A DNA stretch of 64,000 nucleotides from Pseudogemmobacter sp044142105 (GCF_044142105.1 NZ_JBGTYM010000002.1:124001-188000); one strand, 5' to 3'. Shown: positions 25,991-35,626, numbered from the stretch's first letter. Notes: a model not told the origin generated them from the letters alone. Program-made: numbers and translations.

Positions 25991-26923
25991 ATGAGGGGCA
26001 AGGCAGGCGTGAAGAGGCGGGTGATTCTGGCAGGGGGAGCGGCGATGACCGCGACGGCGGGGCTGGCGGGGTGGCGTGCGCTGCGCCCGGAAGATGTCCC
26101 TGCGCCTCGTGCCGCGCTGGATGAGGCCGCCTTCCGGGCCGTCTACGCCGATCCGCCCGCCATCGTGCGACCGACCCGGGTTTATCACCTGGGCCATTCG
26201 CTGGTCGGCCCCGATATGCCGGTCATGCTGGCCGCGGCGCTGGGCCATGGCTTTGACAGCCAGATCGGCTGGGGCACCTCGCTGCGCGACCATTGGCAGG
26301 GCGAGGTCAAGGGGCTGGAGGCGACCCGCCTGGCAGACGAGGCGCTGGCGGGCGGCGGCTATGATGCGGTGATCCTGACCGAGATGGTCGAGCTGAAGGA
26401 TGCGATCCGCTGGCATGCGTCGGCGAACCATCTGGCGAAATGGGTGGCGCGGGCGCGCACGGGCAATCCGCAGGCGCGGGTGCTGCTCTATGAGACCTGG
26501 CACCGGCTGGATGATCCGGCAGGCTGGCTGGACCGGATTGCTGACGACCGCGCAGCGCTGTGGGAGGCGGCGCTCTTGCGCCCAGCTCTGGCCGAGGCGG
26601 GCGGCGTGATCCATGTGATTCCGGGTGGCCCGGTGTTGGCGGCAGCGGTGCGCGCGGCGGAAGCCGGGGCCTTGCCCGGTATCCCCGACCGGCGCGCCTT
26701 TTTCACCGATGAGATCCATCCGAGCGATCTGGGCGCCTGGCTGATCGCGATGACCCATGCCGCCGTCCTGTCGGGGCAAAGCCCCGAAGGCCTGCCCGCG
26801 CGGCTGCCAAAGCGGGATGGAACCCTGGCCGGTGCGCCCTCCGATGCGGTGGCGGTGGCGCTTCAGCGTCTGGTCTGGATCGAGGTGGCGGGGTATCCGC
26901 CCACCGGCATCAGGGCGGGATAG
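25991..26923 (+). CDS. SGNH-hydrolase-like exported protein
   Basis: 310 residues. The N-terminus VKRRVILAGGAAMTATAGLAGW has a twin-Arg and a hydrophobic core and may be a Tat or Sec signal. Residue 70 is the Ser of a GHSLVGPD block, and Asp240/His243 form DEIH, the SGNH-type DxxH near the C-terminus. LLYETWH and LAKWVARARTGNP are shared with the next gene, which starts with the same GHSLVGPDLPGM block; the two N-terminal domains are homologous. A deacetylase or esterase acting on a polysaccharide is plausible. The stop is 3 bases before the next start. Confidence 0.82.
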   Translation: MRGKAGVKRRVILAGGAAMTATAGLAGWRALRPEDVPAPRAALDEAAFRAVYADPPAIVRPTRVYHLGHSLVGPDMPVMLAAALGHGFDSQIGWGTSLRDHWQGEVKGLEATRLADEALAGGGYDAVILTEMVELKDAIRWHASANHLAKWVARARTGNPQARVLLYETWHRLDDPAGWLDRIADDRAALWEAALLRPALAEAGGVIHVIPGGPVLAAAVRAAEAGALPGIPDRRAFFTDEIHPSDLGAWLIAMTHAAVLSGQSPEGLPARLPKRDGTLAGAPSDAVAVALQRLVWIEVAGYPPTGIRAG

Positions 26924-26926
26924 GGG

Positions 26927-29383
26927 ATGTCGGTGCTGGCGCTGCTGTCAAAGATCCTTTTCATCGGCCATTCGCTGGTCGGCCCCGACCTGCCGGGCAT
27001 GGTCGAGCGCGGCCTGGCTGCCATGGGCGAAACGCGCGAGGTCCAGGCCCAGATCATCAATGGCGCGCCGCTGGGCTATAATTGGGACAATGCCGCCAAG
27101 GCCGAGGGTGTGGATGGCCGCGCCGCGCTGGCATTGGGCACGGTCGGCGATCTGATCCTGACCGAAGCCCAGCCCATCGCCGCCCATCTGCAATGGAGCG
27201 ACACGACGGGCCTTGTCGCGCGCTGGGCCGATGCGGCCGAGGCCGCGAACCCCGAAGTGCGGGTCTGGCTTTACGAGACCTGGCCCAGCTTCACCCCCAA
27301 ACCCGAGGAGGTGAATGCCGATCTGCCCTGGCGCCTGCGACTCGACGAGGAGTTTCCGCTCTGGCTCGCGGCGGCGGGCGACCGGGCGCAGATCATCCCG
27401 GCGGGGCAGGCCATGGCGCTGCTGTCGGACGAGATCGCGGCGGGCCAGGTGCCCGGGCTGACGAATATCTCGGATGTCTTCGCCGACGATATCCATCTGA
27501 ACGGGCGCGGGCTTTACTTCGTCGCCATGGTGCAGATCGCGGCATTGACCGGACGCTCGCCCGAAGGCCTGCCCGCCAAACTGGTCCGGGTCTGGGAGAC
27601 GCGCGAGGCGGTTATCCCCGAGGATCAGGCGGCGGCCTTCCAGCGCATCGCCTGGGCGGCGGTCGAGGGCTTGCCCGCAAAGATCGCGGCGATGGGCAAG
27701 CGGGCGGACATGGCGCCCGGGCCGGATCAGAGCGCAGCGCCCGCCTCTGCGCCGAAATCCGGCTTTGCCCCGATCACCAACCCTTCGCTGACGCTGGGCC
27801 TTGCCGGCATTGCCGATTGGTCGGTCCAGCTGCCTTTCCTGGACCAGATGAAATCCGCCCGACCCTGGATCGCCCATCGCGGCGGCGGCTGGGGCGGTTG
27901 GGACGAGGCCGACCTGCGCGCGGCAGGGGCGCTGGATGCGGAGGGCTGGCCGCTGTTCCTTCCCGATGGTGTTTCGGGCATCTCGACCCTTGTTCTCACC
28001 GACCTGCCGCAAGAGGCGGCAGGGGCGGCGGGGCGCTATCTGGTGCGCTGGCAGGGCAAGGGCGTGCTGAAGATCGAGGGCCGGGCGCAGGAGGTACGGG
28101 CCGAAGGCGCCAGCGCGACATTCGACTATACGCCCGGCGAAGGCGCGGTGATCCTGACCATCGCCGCCACCGACCGCGCCGACCCGATCCGCCATATCTC
28201 GATCGTGCGCGAGGATCGTGCGGCGGCGCTGGAGGCGGGCGAGATTTTCAACCCCGACTGGCTGGCACGGATTGAAGGGGCGCGGGGCATCCGCTTCATG
28301 GACTGGATGCTGACCAACAATTCCACCCTGTCGCGGGCGGCGGACCGGCCTTTGCCCATGGATTATTCATGGGCGCGCAAGGGGGTTCCGGTCGAGGTGA
28401 TGGTGGCCTTGGCGAACCGGCTCGAGGCCGAGCCCTGGTTCACCCTGCCGCATCTGGCCGATGACAATTTCATTCGTATCTATGCCGGAATTGTTGCGCG
28501 CGATCTGGACCCCGGCCTGCGCGCCTGGGTGGAACTGTCGAACGAGGTCTGGAACCCGCAATTCGCCCAGAACGCCTGGGCAAACCAGCAGGGCTTGGCG
28601 CGCTGGGGCGTCGATGGCGCGGGCTGGCAATATTACGGGGTGCGGGCGGCGGAGGTGATGGGCCTCTGGTGCGCCGCCATGCCTTGCGACCGGGTGGTCC
28701 GGGTGATCGCAACCCAAACCGGCTGGAAAGGGCCTGAAGCCGACATGCTGGCCGCGCCGCTGGAAGTGGCGCGGGGTGGCAAGGCGCCGGTGGAGAGCTT
28801 CGATGCCTATGCCGTGACGGGCTATTTCTCGGGTTTTCTGGGGGCCGAGCAGAAGCGTGCCACCGTGAACGGATGGCTCGCGGAAAGCGAGGCGGCGGCC
28901 AAGGCGGGCGCCGCGCGCGAGGGGCTGACGGGGCGGGCGGCGGCGGAGTATTTGGCGGCGCATCGCTATGACCGGGCGGTCGCTCTGGCGGCGGCAGAGC
29001 TGCGCGATGGCAGCACGAGCGGTACGCCGGAGGACACCCTGGCACAGCTTCTGGGCGACACGCTGCCCTATCAGGCGCAGGTCGCGGCCGATCATGGTTT
29101 GAAGCTGGTGATGTATGAGGGCGGCACCCATGTCGTGGGCTATGGCCCGATGGTCGAGGATCAGGCGTTGACCGATTTCTTCGCCGTGCTGAACTTTTCG
29201 CCCGAAATGGGCGCGCTGTACGGCACACTTCTATCCGGCTGGGCGCGGCTGAGCGATCAGCCCTTCAATGCCTTTGTCGATCTCTATCCCCCGAACAAAT
29301 GGGGAAGCTGGGGCGCGATGCGGCATCTGGGCGACGAGAATCCGCGCTGGCTGGCGCTGGCGCGGGGCTGCGATCCATGCTGA
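26927..29383 (+). CDS. SGNH-like domain fused to a glycoside-hydrolase-like barrel
   Basis: 818 residues. Residues 1-255 repeat the SGNH-like domain of the previous gene: GHSLVGPD at 14-21 with Ser16, and DDIH at 187-190. Residues 275-435 look like a beta-rich domain. Residues 455-800 have clan GH-A hallmarks: WVELSNEVWN, in which Glu540 follows Asn as an acid/base, and LVMYEGGTH, in which Glu731 fits a beta-7 nucleophile. No signal peptide is evident, so export is unclear. The likely activity is on a surface polysaccharide; substrate and linkage are unknown. The stop overlaps the next gene (ATGCTGA). I know of no named family with this order. Confidence 0.75.
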   Translation: MSVLALLSKILFIGHSLVGPDLPGMVERGLAAMGETREVQAQIINGAPLGYNWDNAAKAEGVDGRAALALGTVGDLILTEAQPIAAHLQWSDTTGLVARWADAAEAANPEVRVWLYETWPSFTPKPEEVNADLPWRLRLDEEFPLWLAAAGDRAQIIPAGQAMALLSDEIAAGQVPGLTNISDVFADDIHLNGRGLYFVAMVQIAALTGRSPEGLPAKLVRVWETREAVIPEDQAAAFQRIAWAAVEGLPAKIAAMGKRADMAPGPDQSAAPASAPKSGFAPITNPSLTLGLAGIADWSVQLPFLDQMKSARPWIAHRGGGWGGWDEADLRAAGALDAEGWPLFLPDGVSGISTLVLTDLPQEAAGAAGRYLVRWQGKGVLKIEGRAQEVRAEGASATFDYTPGEGAVILTIAATDRADPIRHISIVREDRAAALEAGEIFNPDWLARIEGARGIRFMDWMLTNNSTLSRAADRPLPMDYSWARKGVPVEVMVALANRLEAEPWFTLPHLADDNFIRIYAGIVARDLDPGLRAWVELSNEVWNPQFAQNAWANQQGLARWGVDGAGWQYYGVRAAEVMGLWCAAMPCDRVVRVIATQTGWKGPEADMLAAPLEVARGGKAPVESFDAYAVTGYFSGFLGAEQKRATVNGWLAESEAAAKAGAAREGLTGRAAAEYLAAHRYDRAVALAAAELRDGSTSGTPEDTLAQLLGDTLPYQAQVAADHGLKLVMYEGGTHVVGYGPMVEDQALTDFFAVLNFSPEMGALYGTLLSGWARLSDQPFNAFVDLYPPNKWGSWGAMRHLGDENPRWLALARGCDPC

Positions 29384-30231
29384 CAGCCGCGCGCCCCGCA
29401 CCGGCCCTGAGCGTGATCATCCCGGCCTCGAACGAAGAGGGCTGGATCGGGCGCTGTCTGGCGGCGGTCTTGGCCAGCGATCCGGTGCCGGGCGGGGCCG
29501 AGCTGATCGTGGTGGCGAATGGCTGCCGCGACGCCACGGCGGAGGTGGCGCGGGGCTTTGCGGCGCCGGCCCGAGCGGCGGGTTGGGGCCTGATGGTGAT
29601 CGAACGGGCTGAGGGATCGAAGCCCGGGGCGCTGAATGCGGGCGATGCGGCCGCGCATGGGGCCTGCCGGGCCTATCTCGATGCCGATTGCGTGGTGACG
29701 CGCGGGGTGATGGCGGCGCTTGTGCAGGTGTTGACGGAAGATGTGCCGCGCTATGCCGGGGCGACGCCGGTCGTGCCGCGCGCGCGTTCGGCCCTGACCC
29801 GCGCCTATGGGCGCTTCTGGCAGCGCCTGCCCTTTGCCCGCAGCGTGGCGCCCGGCTACGGGCTGTTCGCTGTGAATGCCGCGGGGCGTACGCGCTGGGG
29901 GGACTTTCCGCGGATCATCTCGGACGACAGTTTCGTGCGGCTGCAATTCCTGCCTGAAGAGCGGGTGCAGGTGCCTGACCGATACGACTGGCCGATGGCC
30001 GAAGGCTTTGCCGCGCTGGTCAAGGTGCGGCGGCGGCAGGATGCGGGTATGGCGGAGATTGCCGCCCTGCATCCCGGGCTGCTGGCGCGCGAAGGCAAGG
30101 CGCGGCTGTCCCTGCCGGGACTTGCGGGATTGGCCCTGCGCGATCCGGTCGGGTTCGGGGTCTATGTCGGGGTGTCGCTGGCCGTGCGGCGCAAGCGCGG
30201 CGGGGGCGAGTTCACGCGGGGAAGGTCGTAA
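29377..30231 (+). CDS. Family 2 glycosyltransferase
   Basis: 284 residues. LSVIIPASNEEGWIGRCL is the GT-A start, VVANGCRDATAEVA the nucleotide-binding strand, and YLDADCVVT the metal-binding DxD equivalent. Later DFPRIISDDSFVRLQFL holds the acceptor-side acidic residues. One short hydrophobic segment at the C-terminus may contact the membrane. The ATG at 29377 overlaps the end of the 818-residue protein gene, so these two and the SGNH gene form one coupled unit. Confidence 0.88.
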   Translation: MLTAARPAPALSVIIPASNEEGWIGRCLAAVLASDPVPGGAELIVVANGCRDATAEVARGFAAPARAAGWGLMVIERAEGSKPGALNAGDAAAHGACRAYLDADCVVTRGVMAALVQVLTEDVPRYAGATPVVPRARSALTRAYGRFWQRLPFARSVAPGYGLFAVNAAGRTRWGDFPRIISDDSFVRLQFLPEERVQVPDRYDWPMAEGFAALVKVRRRQDAGMAEIAALHPGLLAREGKARLSLPGLAGLALRDPVGFGVYVGVSLAVRRKRGGGEFTRGRS

Positions 30232-30331
30232 AGGTTTTTGCCCTGCGCCTGGGTCAGAGCCCGGGGGTTTCCGCTCCCCGGGTCCCCTGAGAGTATCTGG
30301 ACCGAGAGGAAGGGTGCAGGCGCCCCGGATG

Positions 30332-31555
30332 TCAGGGTCTGCCGCCGGACGCGAAGAGGGCGGCGAGTTTTTCGGCCTCTTGCGTGATGTCATGGCGGGC
30401 AAGGACGGCGGCACGGGCGTTACGGCCCATTTCGGCCAGCCGTTCGCGTGGCAGGGCATCGGCGGCGGCGATGGCCTCGGCCAAGGCATCGGCATCGCCG
30501 GCCGGGACCAGCCAGCCCGTCTCGTGCGTGACCAGTTCGGGCACGCCCATGATCGCGGAGGCGATGGCCGGGCGACCGGCAGCGAAGGCTTCCATCACCA
30601 CCATGGGAAGGCCCTCGGCGAAGGAAGGCAGGACAAGCGCATGGGCGCGGGCAAGCTGGTCGCGAACCTCGGTCTCGTCCAGCCAGCCGGTCAGTGTGAC
30701 ATGGGCGGCCAGGCCCAGCCGGGCGATCTGTGCTTCGATCAGCGGGCGGAACGGGCCTTCGCCGATCAGTGTCAGATGCAGGTCGGGCACGCGGGCCAGC
30801 GCGGCGGGCAGCGCCTCGACCAGCAGCGGAAAGCCCTTCTGTTCCGCCAGTCGCCCGATGGCCACAAGGCGCAGCGGGCCATCGGGCTGGACTGCGGGTT
30901 CGCGGAAGCGCCAGGGTTCGATGCCGCAATGCACGACATGCAGGCGGTGCCAATGCGCGACATCGGCCCAGCGGCACAGCTGCGCCCGACCATAGGAGGA
31001 AATCGCGACAGTAAAGGCCGCGCGGGCAACCTTTTCGCCCAGGGAATGGCCACGGGGGGCGTCGAATTCCTCGGGGCCATGGGTGGTGAAGGAATAGGTC
31101 AGCCCGCCGATTTCCGCCGCGAGCATGGCGACGGTGGCGGAATTCGTGCCGAAATGGGCATGGATATGGGGCAGACGTTCCTCATGGCAGCGCCGCGCCA
31201 GCTGCGCGCCTTCCAGCCAATAGACGAAATGCCGCAGCCGCCCGCCGGTGCCGGGCGCGCCATCGCCGCCCTTTGCCCCGCAGGCCAGGGCCAGCCGCAG
31301 CGCGCGCAAGGCGGGCAGCGGGCGGCGCGCCGCAAAGGCCAGCGCAGTGCGCATCAGCCGCCACAGGCCCGGCTTGAGGATATATTCCGTGCGCGCCTGT
31401 TCGGCGATGTCGCCCGGATCGGCCAGCCGGTCGGGGGCGCTGCGCAGGGCGAAGCGGTGGATTTGCCAGTCCATCCGCTCGAGCGCCTGAATCTCGCGCC
31501 GGATGAAAGTGTGCGAGGGGAGCGGATAGGTGTTAACCAGATAGGCGAGTTTCAC
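30332..31555 (-). CDS. Family 4 glycosyltransferase (GT-B)
   Basis: 407 residues. The N-terminal Rossmann half begins KLAYLVNTYPLPSHTFIRREI and contains HAHFGTNSATVAMLA and TTHGPEEFD. The C-terminal half has VAIGRLAEQKGFPLLVEAL, the GEGP loop and the retaining GT4 signature FAEGLPMVVMEAFAAGRP with paired Glu residues. It likely adds a sugar to the exopolysaccharide or lipid-linked repeat. The start chosen is a GTG at 31555, where homology begins. Its stop faces the GT2 at 29377 with only about 100 bases between. Confidence 0.87.
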   Translation of the reverse strand: MKLAYLVNTYPLPSHTFIRREIQALERMDWQIHRFALRSAPDRLADPGDIAEQARTEYILKPGLWRLMRTALAFAARRPLPALRALRLALACGAKGGDGAPGTGGRLRHFVYWLEGAQLARRCHEERLPHIHAHFGTNSATVAMLAAEIGGLTYSFTTHGPEEFDAPRGHSLGEKVARAAFTVAISSYGRAQLCRWADVAHWHRLHVVHCGIEPWRFREPAVQPDGPLRLVAIGRLAEQKGFPLLVEALPAALARVPDLHLTLIGEGPFRPLIEAQIARLGLAAHVTLTGWLDETEVRDQLARAHALVLPSFAEGLPMVVMEAFAAGRPAIASAIMGVPELVTHETGWLVPAGDADALAEAIAAADALPRERLAEMGRNARAAVLARHDITQEAEKLAALFASGGRP

Positions 31556-31818
31556 GGCACGGGCTTTCAGCGGCGGAGCAGAGCGGGCAGGGCCGGGGCA
31601 GCGGCGGAGGCAGCATTGGCAACCCAGCCGGTACAAGCAAGGGGGCAGGGGGCAGCGCGGGGCACGGCGGTGGAGAAGCGTTGCATCGCTGCCGACAGCG
31701 CGAGATCGGAGAAATGTCAGGAAGGTGCCATGCCCCCGCCATGCCGCCGTACCTTTTCTTTGATCGGGAAGCTTCCTAGGGTTCGCCGCAAGGCGCGGCA
31801 GGCAGGACAGGACAGTCG

Positions 31819-33165
31819 ATGCAAGGGGCAATGGGCGGCAGGGGGCTTTTCGGCCGCGCGCTGAGCGGCGGCGCGCTGACCGCAGGCTCATATGCCATCA
31901 GCCAGGCCCTGCGGCTTGCCTCCAACCTCGTCCTGACCCGGCTTTTGTTCCCCGAGGCTTTCGGCGTGATGGCGCTGGTCTCGGTGGTGCTGATCGGGCT
32001 TGCCATGTTCTCCGACACCGGGATCGGCCCGGCGATCAGCCGCTCGGTCCGCGGGGACGAGCGCGGCTTCCTGGATACGGCCTGGACGATCAATGTGGTG
32101 CGGGGCCTGCTGTTGTGGCTGGTGACCTGTGCGGTGGCCTGGCCGGTGGCGCACCTCTACGCCGTGCCGGAACTGGCACAGCTTTTGCCCGTGGCCGGGC
32201 TGACGCTGCTGATCGCGGGCTTCAACCCGACGCGGATCGACACGGCGAACCGGCATCTGATGCTGGGGCGGCTCACGGCGCTGGACCTCTTGTCACAGGC
32301 GATCGGCATCCTGGCCATGGTGATGCTGGCGCTGGCGATGCGCTCGGTCTGGGCGCTGGTGATCGGGGCGCTGATCGGCTCGACCGCAAAGCTGGTGCTG
32401 TGCTGGCTGTTTCTGCCGGGCGAGGCCAACCGCTTTGCCTGGGAACGCGCCTCGGGCCGCGAGCTTCTGCATTTCGGCAAATGGATCTTTCTTTCTTCGG
32501 CCTGCGGCTTCCTGCTGTCGCAGGGCGACAAGGCGGTTCTGGGCGCGCATCTGAGCCTTGCGGATCTGGGCATCTACAATATCGGCTATTTCCTGGCCTC
32601 TTTTCCCATGCTGCTGGCGGCGGCGGTGGTGTCGCGGATCATGATCCCGCTTTATCGCGACCATCCGCCTGCCGCCTCGGCCCAGAATACCGCGCGGCTG
32701 GCGCGGCTGCGGCGGGCGATCTCACTCTCGGTGCTGGCGATGCTGGCGGCGATGGCGGTGGCGGGCGGGCCGCTGGTGGCGCTGATGTATGACGCCCGCT
32801 ACCATACGGCGGGGGTGCTGGTGACGGCCATCGCCATGGCGCAGATGCCTGCCGTGGTCGGGCTGACCTATGAGCATTCCGCGCTGGCGGCGGGGGATGG
32901 CCGCGGCTTCTTTCTGTTGCAGGCGGCCCGGGCGACCGTGCAGACCCTGGCCTTCCTGATCGGGGTGCAGCTTGCCGGCCTGGGCGGGGCCCTGCTGGCG
33001 CAGGGTCTGGCGCTGACGCTGGTCCATCCGCTGATCGCGCGGCTGGCCTGGCGGCATGGTGCCTGGGACATGCGGCATGATCTGCAGATCTTTGCGCTGG
33101 TTCTGGCGCTGATTGCAGCATTGACGGCGGTCTATGGCCCGGAACTGCTTGAACTTGTGACGTAA
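31819..33165 (+). CDS. Wzx-type polysaccharide flippase
   Basis: 448 residues with about 12 predicted membrane helices. The N-terminus GRALSGGALTAGSYAISQALRLASNLVLTRLLFPEAFGVMALV is typical of the lipopolysaccharide flippases (MOP superfamily). RSVWALVIGALIGSTAKLV and DLGIYNIGYFLASFPMLLA follow. It would move an undecaprenyl-linked repeat unit across the inner membrane for polymerisation by the Wzy-like protein at 43058. Divergent from the GT4 gene. Confidence 0.9.
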   Translation: MQGAMGGRGLFGRALSGGALTAGSYAISQALRLASNLVLTRLLFPEAFGVMALVSVVLIGLAMFSDTGIGPAISRSVRGDERGFLDTAWTINVVRGLLLWLVTCAVAWPVAHLYAVPELAQLLPVAGLTLLIAGFNPTRIDTANRHLMLGRLTALDLLSQAIGILAMVMLALAMRSVWALVIGALIGSTAKLVLCWLFLPGEANRFAWERASGRELLHFGKWIFLSSACGFLLSQGDKAVLGAHLSLADLGIYNIGYFLASFPMLLAAAVVSRIMIPLYRDHPPAASAQNTARLARLRRAISLSVLAMLAAMAVAGGPLVALMYDARYHTAGVLVTAIAMAQMPAVVGLTYEHSALAAGDGRGFFLLQAARATVQTLAFLIGVQLAGLGGALLAQGLALTLVHPLIARLAWRHGAWDMRHDLQIFALVLALIAALTAVYGPELLELVT

Positions 33166-33228
33166 GGGTTGGGCAAGCCACGCGACCTGCGCTATGGGTC
33201 CATGGCCGCGCCCGAGGTGAGAGAGACG

Positions 33229-33792
33229 ATGGATGTAACGCCGACAGACCTGCCCGAAGTGCTGATCCTGACGCCGCGCCGCTTTGGCGATGCGCGGGGT
33301 TGGTTCAGCGAAACCTTCAACGCCGCGCGTATGGCAGAGGTCGGGATCGGCATCGACTGGGTGCAGGACAACCATTCCATGTCCGCCGCCAAGGGGACGC
33401 TGCGGGGTCTGCATTATCAGCGCCCGCCACGCGCGCAGGACAAGCTGGTGCGCTGCACGCGCGGGGCCATTCTGGACGTGGCGGTGGATTTCCGCGCGGG
33501 CTCGCCGCGTTTCGCAAGTTGGGTGGCCGTGGAGCTTTCGGCGGAAAACGGGCGGCAGCTGCTGGTGCCCAAGGGCTTTCTTCATGGTTTCGTGACGCTG
33601 ACCGAGAATGCCGAAGTCCAGTATAAATGCAGCGATCTTTATGCGCCCGATTGCGATGGAGCGGTGCGCTGGGATGATCCCGAGATCGGCATCGACTGGG
33701 GCGTCACCACGCCCGTCCTGTCGGACAAGGATCGCGCGGCCCCGCTTCTGGCCGATGCGCCGCGGCCCTTCACCTGGGAGGGCGGCAAGTGA
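33229..33792 (+). CDS. rfbC: dTDP-4-dehydrorhamnose 3,5-epimerase
   Basis: 187 residues. The catalytic His62 is in GTLRGLHYQ, and YKCSDLYAP carries conserved Tyr residues. The cupin scaffold shows VQDNHSMS, ILDVAVDFRAGSP and VPKGFLHGFVTL. It converts dTDP-4-keto-6-deoxyglucose to dTDP-4-keto-L-rhamnose. The start at 33229 begins the family N-terminus; an earlier ATG at 33169 is less likely. First gene of a rhamnose operon; the stop overlaps rfbB's GTG start. Confidence 0.96.
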   Translation: MDVTPTDLPEVLILTPRRFGDARGWFSETFNAARMAEVGIGIDWVQDNHSMSAAKGTLRGLHYQRPPRAQDKLVRCTRGAILDVAVDFRAGSPRFASWVAVELSAENGRQLLVPKGFLHGFVTLTENAEVQYKCSDLYAPDCDGAVRWDDPEIGIDWGVTTPVLSDKDRAAPLLADAPRPFTWEGGK

Positions 33793-34844
33793 AGCTTCTG
33801 GTGACGGGGGGCGCGGGCTTTATCGGCAGCGCGGTGGTGCGGCTTGCGGTGGCGCGTGGGCATGAGGTGGTGAACCTGGATGCGCTGACCTACGCGGCCT
33901 GCGAGGCGAATGTCGCGGGCGCGGCGCAGTCGAACCTCTACAGTTTCGAACAGGCCGATATCCGCGACCGGGTGGCGCTGGACCGCATCTTCGCGCTGCA
34001 CAATCCCGATGCGGTGATGCATCTGGCGGCCGAAAGCCATGTCGACCGGTCGATCGACGGTCCGGCCGATTTCATCGAGACCAATATCACAGGCACGTTC
34101 AACATGCTTGAGGCCGCGCGCGCCCATTGGCAGCGGCAGGGCCGGCCTGCCGGCTTTCGCTTTCACCATATCTCGACCGATGAGGTCTTCGGCTCGCTGG
34201 GCGCCGAAGGGCAGTTCACCGAAGACACGCCCTATGACCCGCGCAGCCCCTATTCGGCATCGAAGGCGGCGAGCGACCATCTGGTCCGCGCCTGGCATGA
34301 AACCTATGGCCTGCCGGTCGTTCTGACCAATTGCTCGAACAATTACGGGCCCTATCACTTTCCCGAAAAGCTGATTCCGGTCGTGATCCTGAATGCGCTG
34401 CATGGCAAGGCGATCCCGGTCTATGGCAAGGGCGAGAACGTGCGCGACTGGCTGTATGTCGAGGATCATGCCGATGCGCTGCTTCTGGTGGTGCGGCAGG
34501 GCAAGGTCGGGCGCAGCTACAATATCGGCGGCGAGAATGAACGCCGCAACATCGACCTTGTCCGCACGATCTGCGCGCTGCTGGACGAGATGAAGCCCAA
34601 GACGCAGGGGTCATACGCGGATCAGATCACCTTCGTCACCGACCGTCCTGGCCATGATGCGCGCTATGCCATCGACCCCAGCCGCATCCGCGAGGAACTG
34701 GGGTGGCGCCCCTCGGTTACGGTCGAGGAGGGCCTGCGCCGCACGGTGCGCTGGTATCTGGACAATCAGGCTTGGTGGCAGCCGCTGCTTGAACGCAAGG
34801 GTGTGGGCGAAAGGCTTGGCACGGCCAAGACCGGCGGCGGCTGA
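33789..34844 (+). CDS. rfbB: dTDP-glucose 4,6-dehydratase
   Basis: 351 residues, SDR fold. GGAGFIGSAVVR binds NAD. The catalytic Tyr155-x3-Lys159 is YSASK, and the dehydratase-specific DEVFG holds Asp131 and Glu132. HLAAESHVDRSID and NYGPYHFPEKLIP are also diagnostic. It starts with GTG overlapping rfbC and ends in TGATG with the next gene. Confidence 0.97.
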   Translation: MKLLVTGGAGFIGSAVVRLAVARGHEVVNLDALTYAACEANVAGAAQSNLYSFEQADIRDRVALDRIFALHNPDAVMHLAAESHVDRSIDGPADFIETNITGTFNMLEAARAHWQRQGRPAGFRFHHISTDEVFGSLGAEGQFTEDTPYDPRSPYSASKAASDHLVRAWHETYGLPVVLTNCSNNYGPYHFPEKLIPVVILNALHGKAIPVYGKGENVRDWLYVEDHADALLLVVRQGKVGRSYNIGGENERRNIDLVRTICALLDEMKPKTQGSYADQITFVTDRPGHDARYAIDPSRIREELGWRPSVTVEEGLRRTVRWYLDNQAWWQPLLERKGVGERLGTAKTGGG

Positions 34845-35626
34845 TGGACGAGCTGTTCTTCATTGCCTCGAAGACCATCGGCATGGCCGCACGGGTCGAG
34901 ACATGGTTGCTGTTCCTGATGGCGCTGGGCCTTTTAGGCCTGTGGCGGGGCAGGCTGCGCCTGGCGCGCTGGGGGCTGGGTCTGACCTTCGTCCTGTTGC
35001 TGGGGTTCACGCTGTTTCCGCTTGCCTCGCCGCTTCTGGCCGGCCTTGAACTGCAATATCCGCCCAACCCGCCGCTGCCCGAAAAGGTGGATGGGATCAT
35101 CGTTCTGGGCGGCGCGGAAGATACCGGGGCCTATGCGCGCTGGGGTGTCGTCGGGTTGAACCAGGGCGGCGAGCGGATGACGGCCGGGGTCGACCTTGCC
35201 AGACGTTTTCCAGACGCGAAGCTGATCTTCACCGGTGGCACGGCGAGCCTAGTCTATAACGATGCCCATACGCTGCCTTCGGCGATGACCAAGGCCTTGT
35301 GGCTGTCGCTGGGCGTGCCCGAGGCGCAGATCGTGCTGGAAGACCGGTCCCGCAACACTTCGGAAAACGCGATCTTCACCCGCGACCTGATTCAACCGCA
35401 AGAGGGGCAGGTCTGGCTTCTGGTGACCAGCGCGTTCCACATGCCGCGCTCGATCGAGACATTCCAGCGCAATGGCTGGACCGGCCTGATCCCTTGGCCG
35501 GTGGATTTTCGTTCTGGAAATCAGACTTTTAGACTTGAATGGCGCCTTGACGATCACCTTCAGGATGCCGACGTCGCGCTGAAGGAATATCTTGGCCTTC
35601 TGGCCTATCGATGGGCGGGGAAGTGA
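34844..35626 (+). CDS. YdcF/DUF218 family membrane protein
   Basis: 260 residues. Two N-terminal membrane helices (about 20-35 and 48-68) precede a periplasmic DUF218 domain: DGIIVLGGAEDTGAYARW, AKLIFTGGTAS, EDRSRNTSENAIFTRDLI and LLVTSAFHMPRSIETFQRNGW. ElyC/SanA-type members affect envelope integrity and undecaprenyl recycling, although the biochemistry is not settled. Its place between rfbB and rfbD, overlapping both neighbours by one base, suggests co-production with rhamnose donors and a role in envelope polysaccharide. Confidence 0.87.
   Translation: MDELFFIASKTIGMAARVETWLLFLMALGLLGLWRGRLRLARWGLGLTFVLLLGFTLFPLASPLLAGLELQYPPNPPLPEKVDGIIVLGGAEDTGAYARWGVVGLNQGGERMTAGVDLARRFPDAKLIFTGGTASLVYNDAHTLPSAMTKALWLSLGVPEAQIVLEDRSRNTSENAIFTRDLIQPQEGQVWLLVTSAFHMPRSIETFQRNGWTGLIPWPVDFRSGNQTFRLEWRLDDHLQDADVALKEYLGLLAYRWAGK

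Noticed and set aside
30260..30282. CCCGGGG/CCCCGGG hairpin between the convergent GT2 and GT4 genes as a terminator
   Set aside because: The stem is only 7 bp and has no T-tract on either side; it may end transcription but is not supported enough to list.
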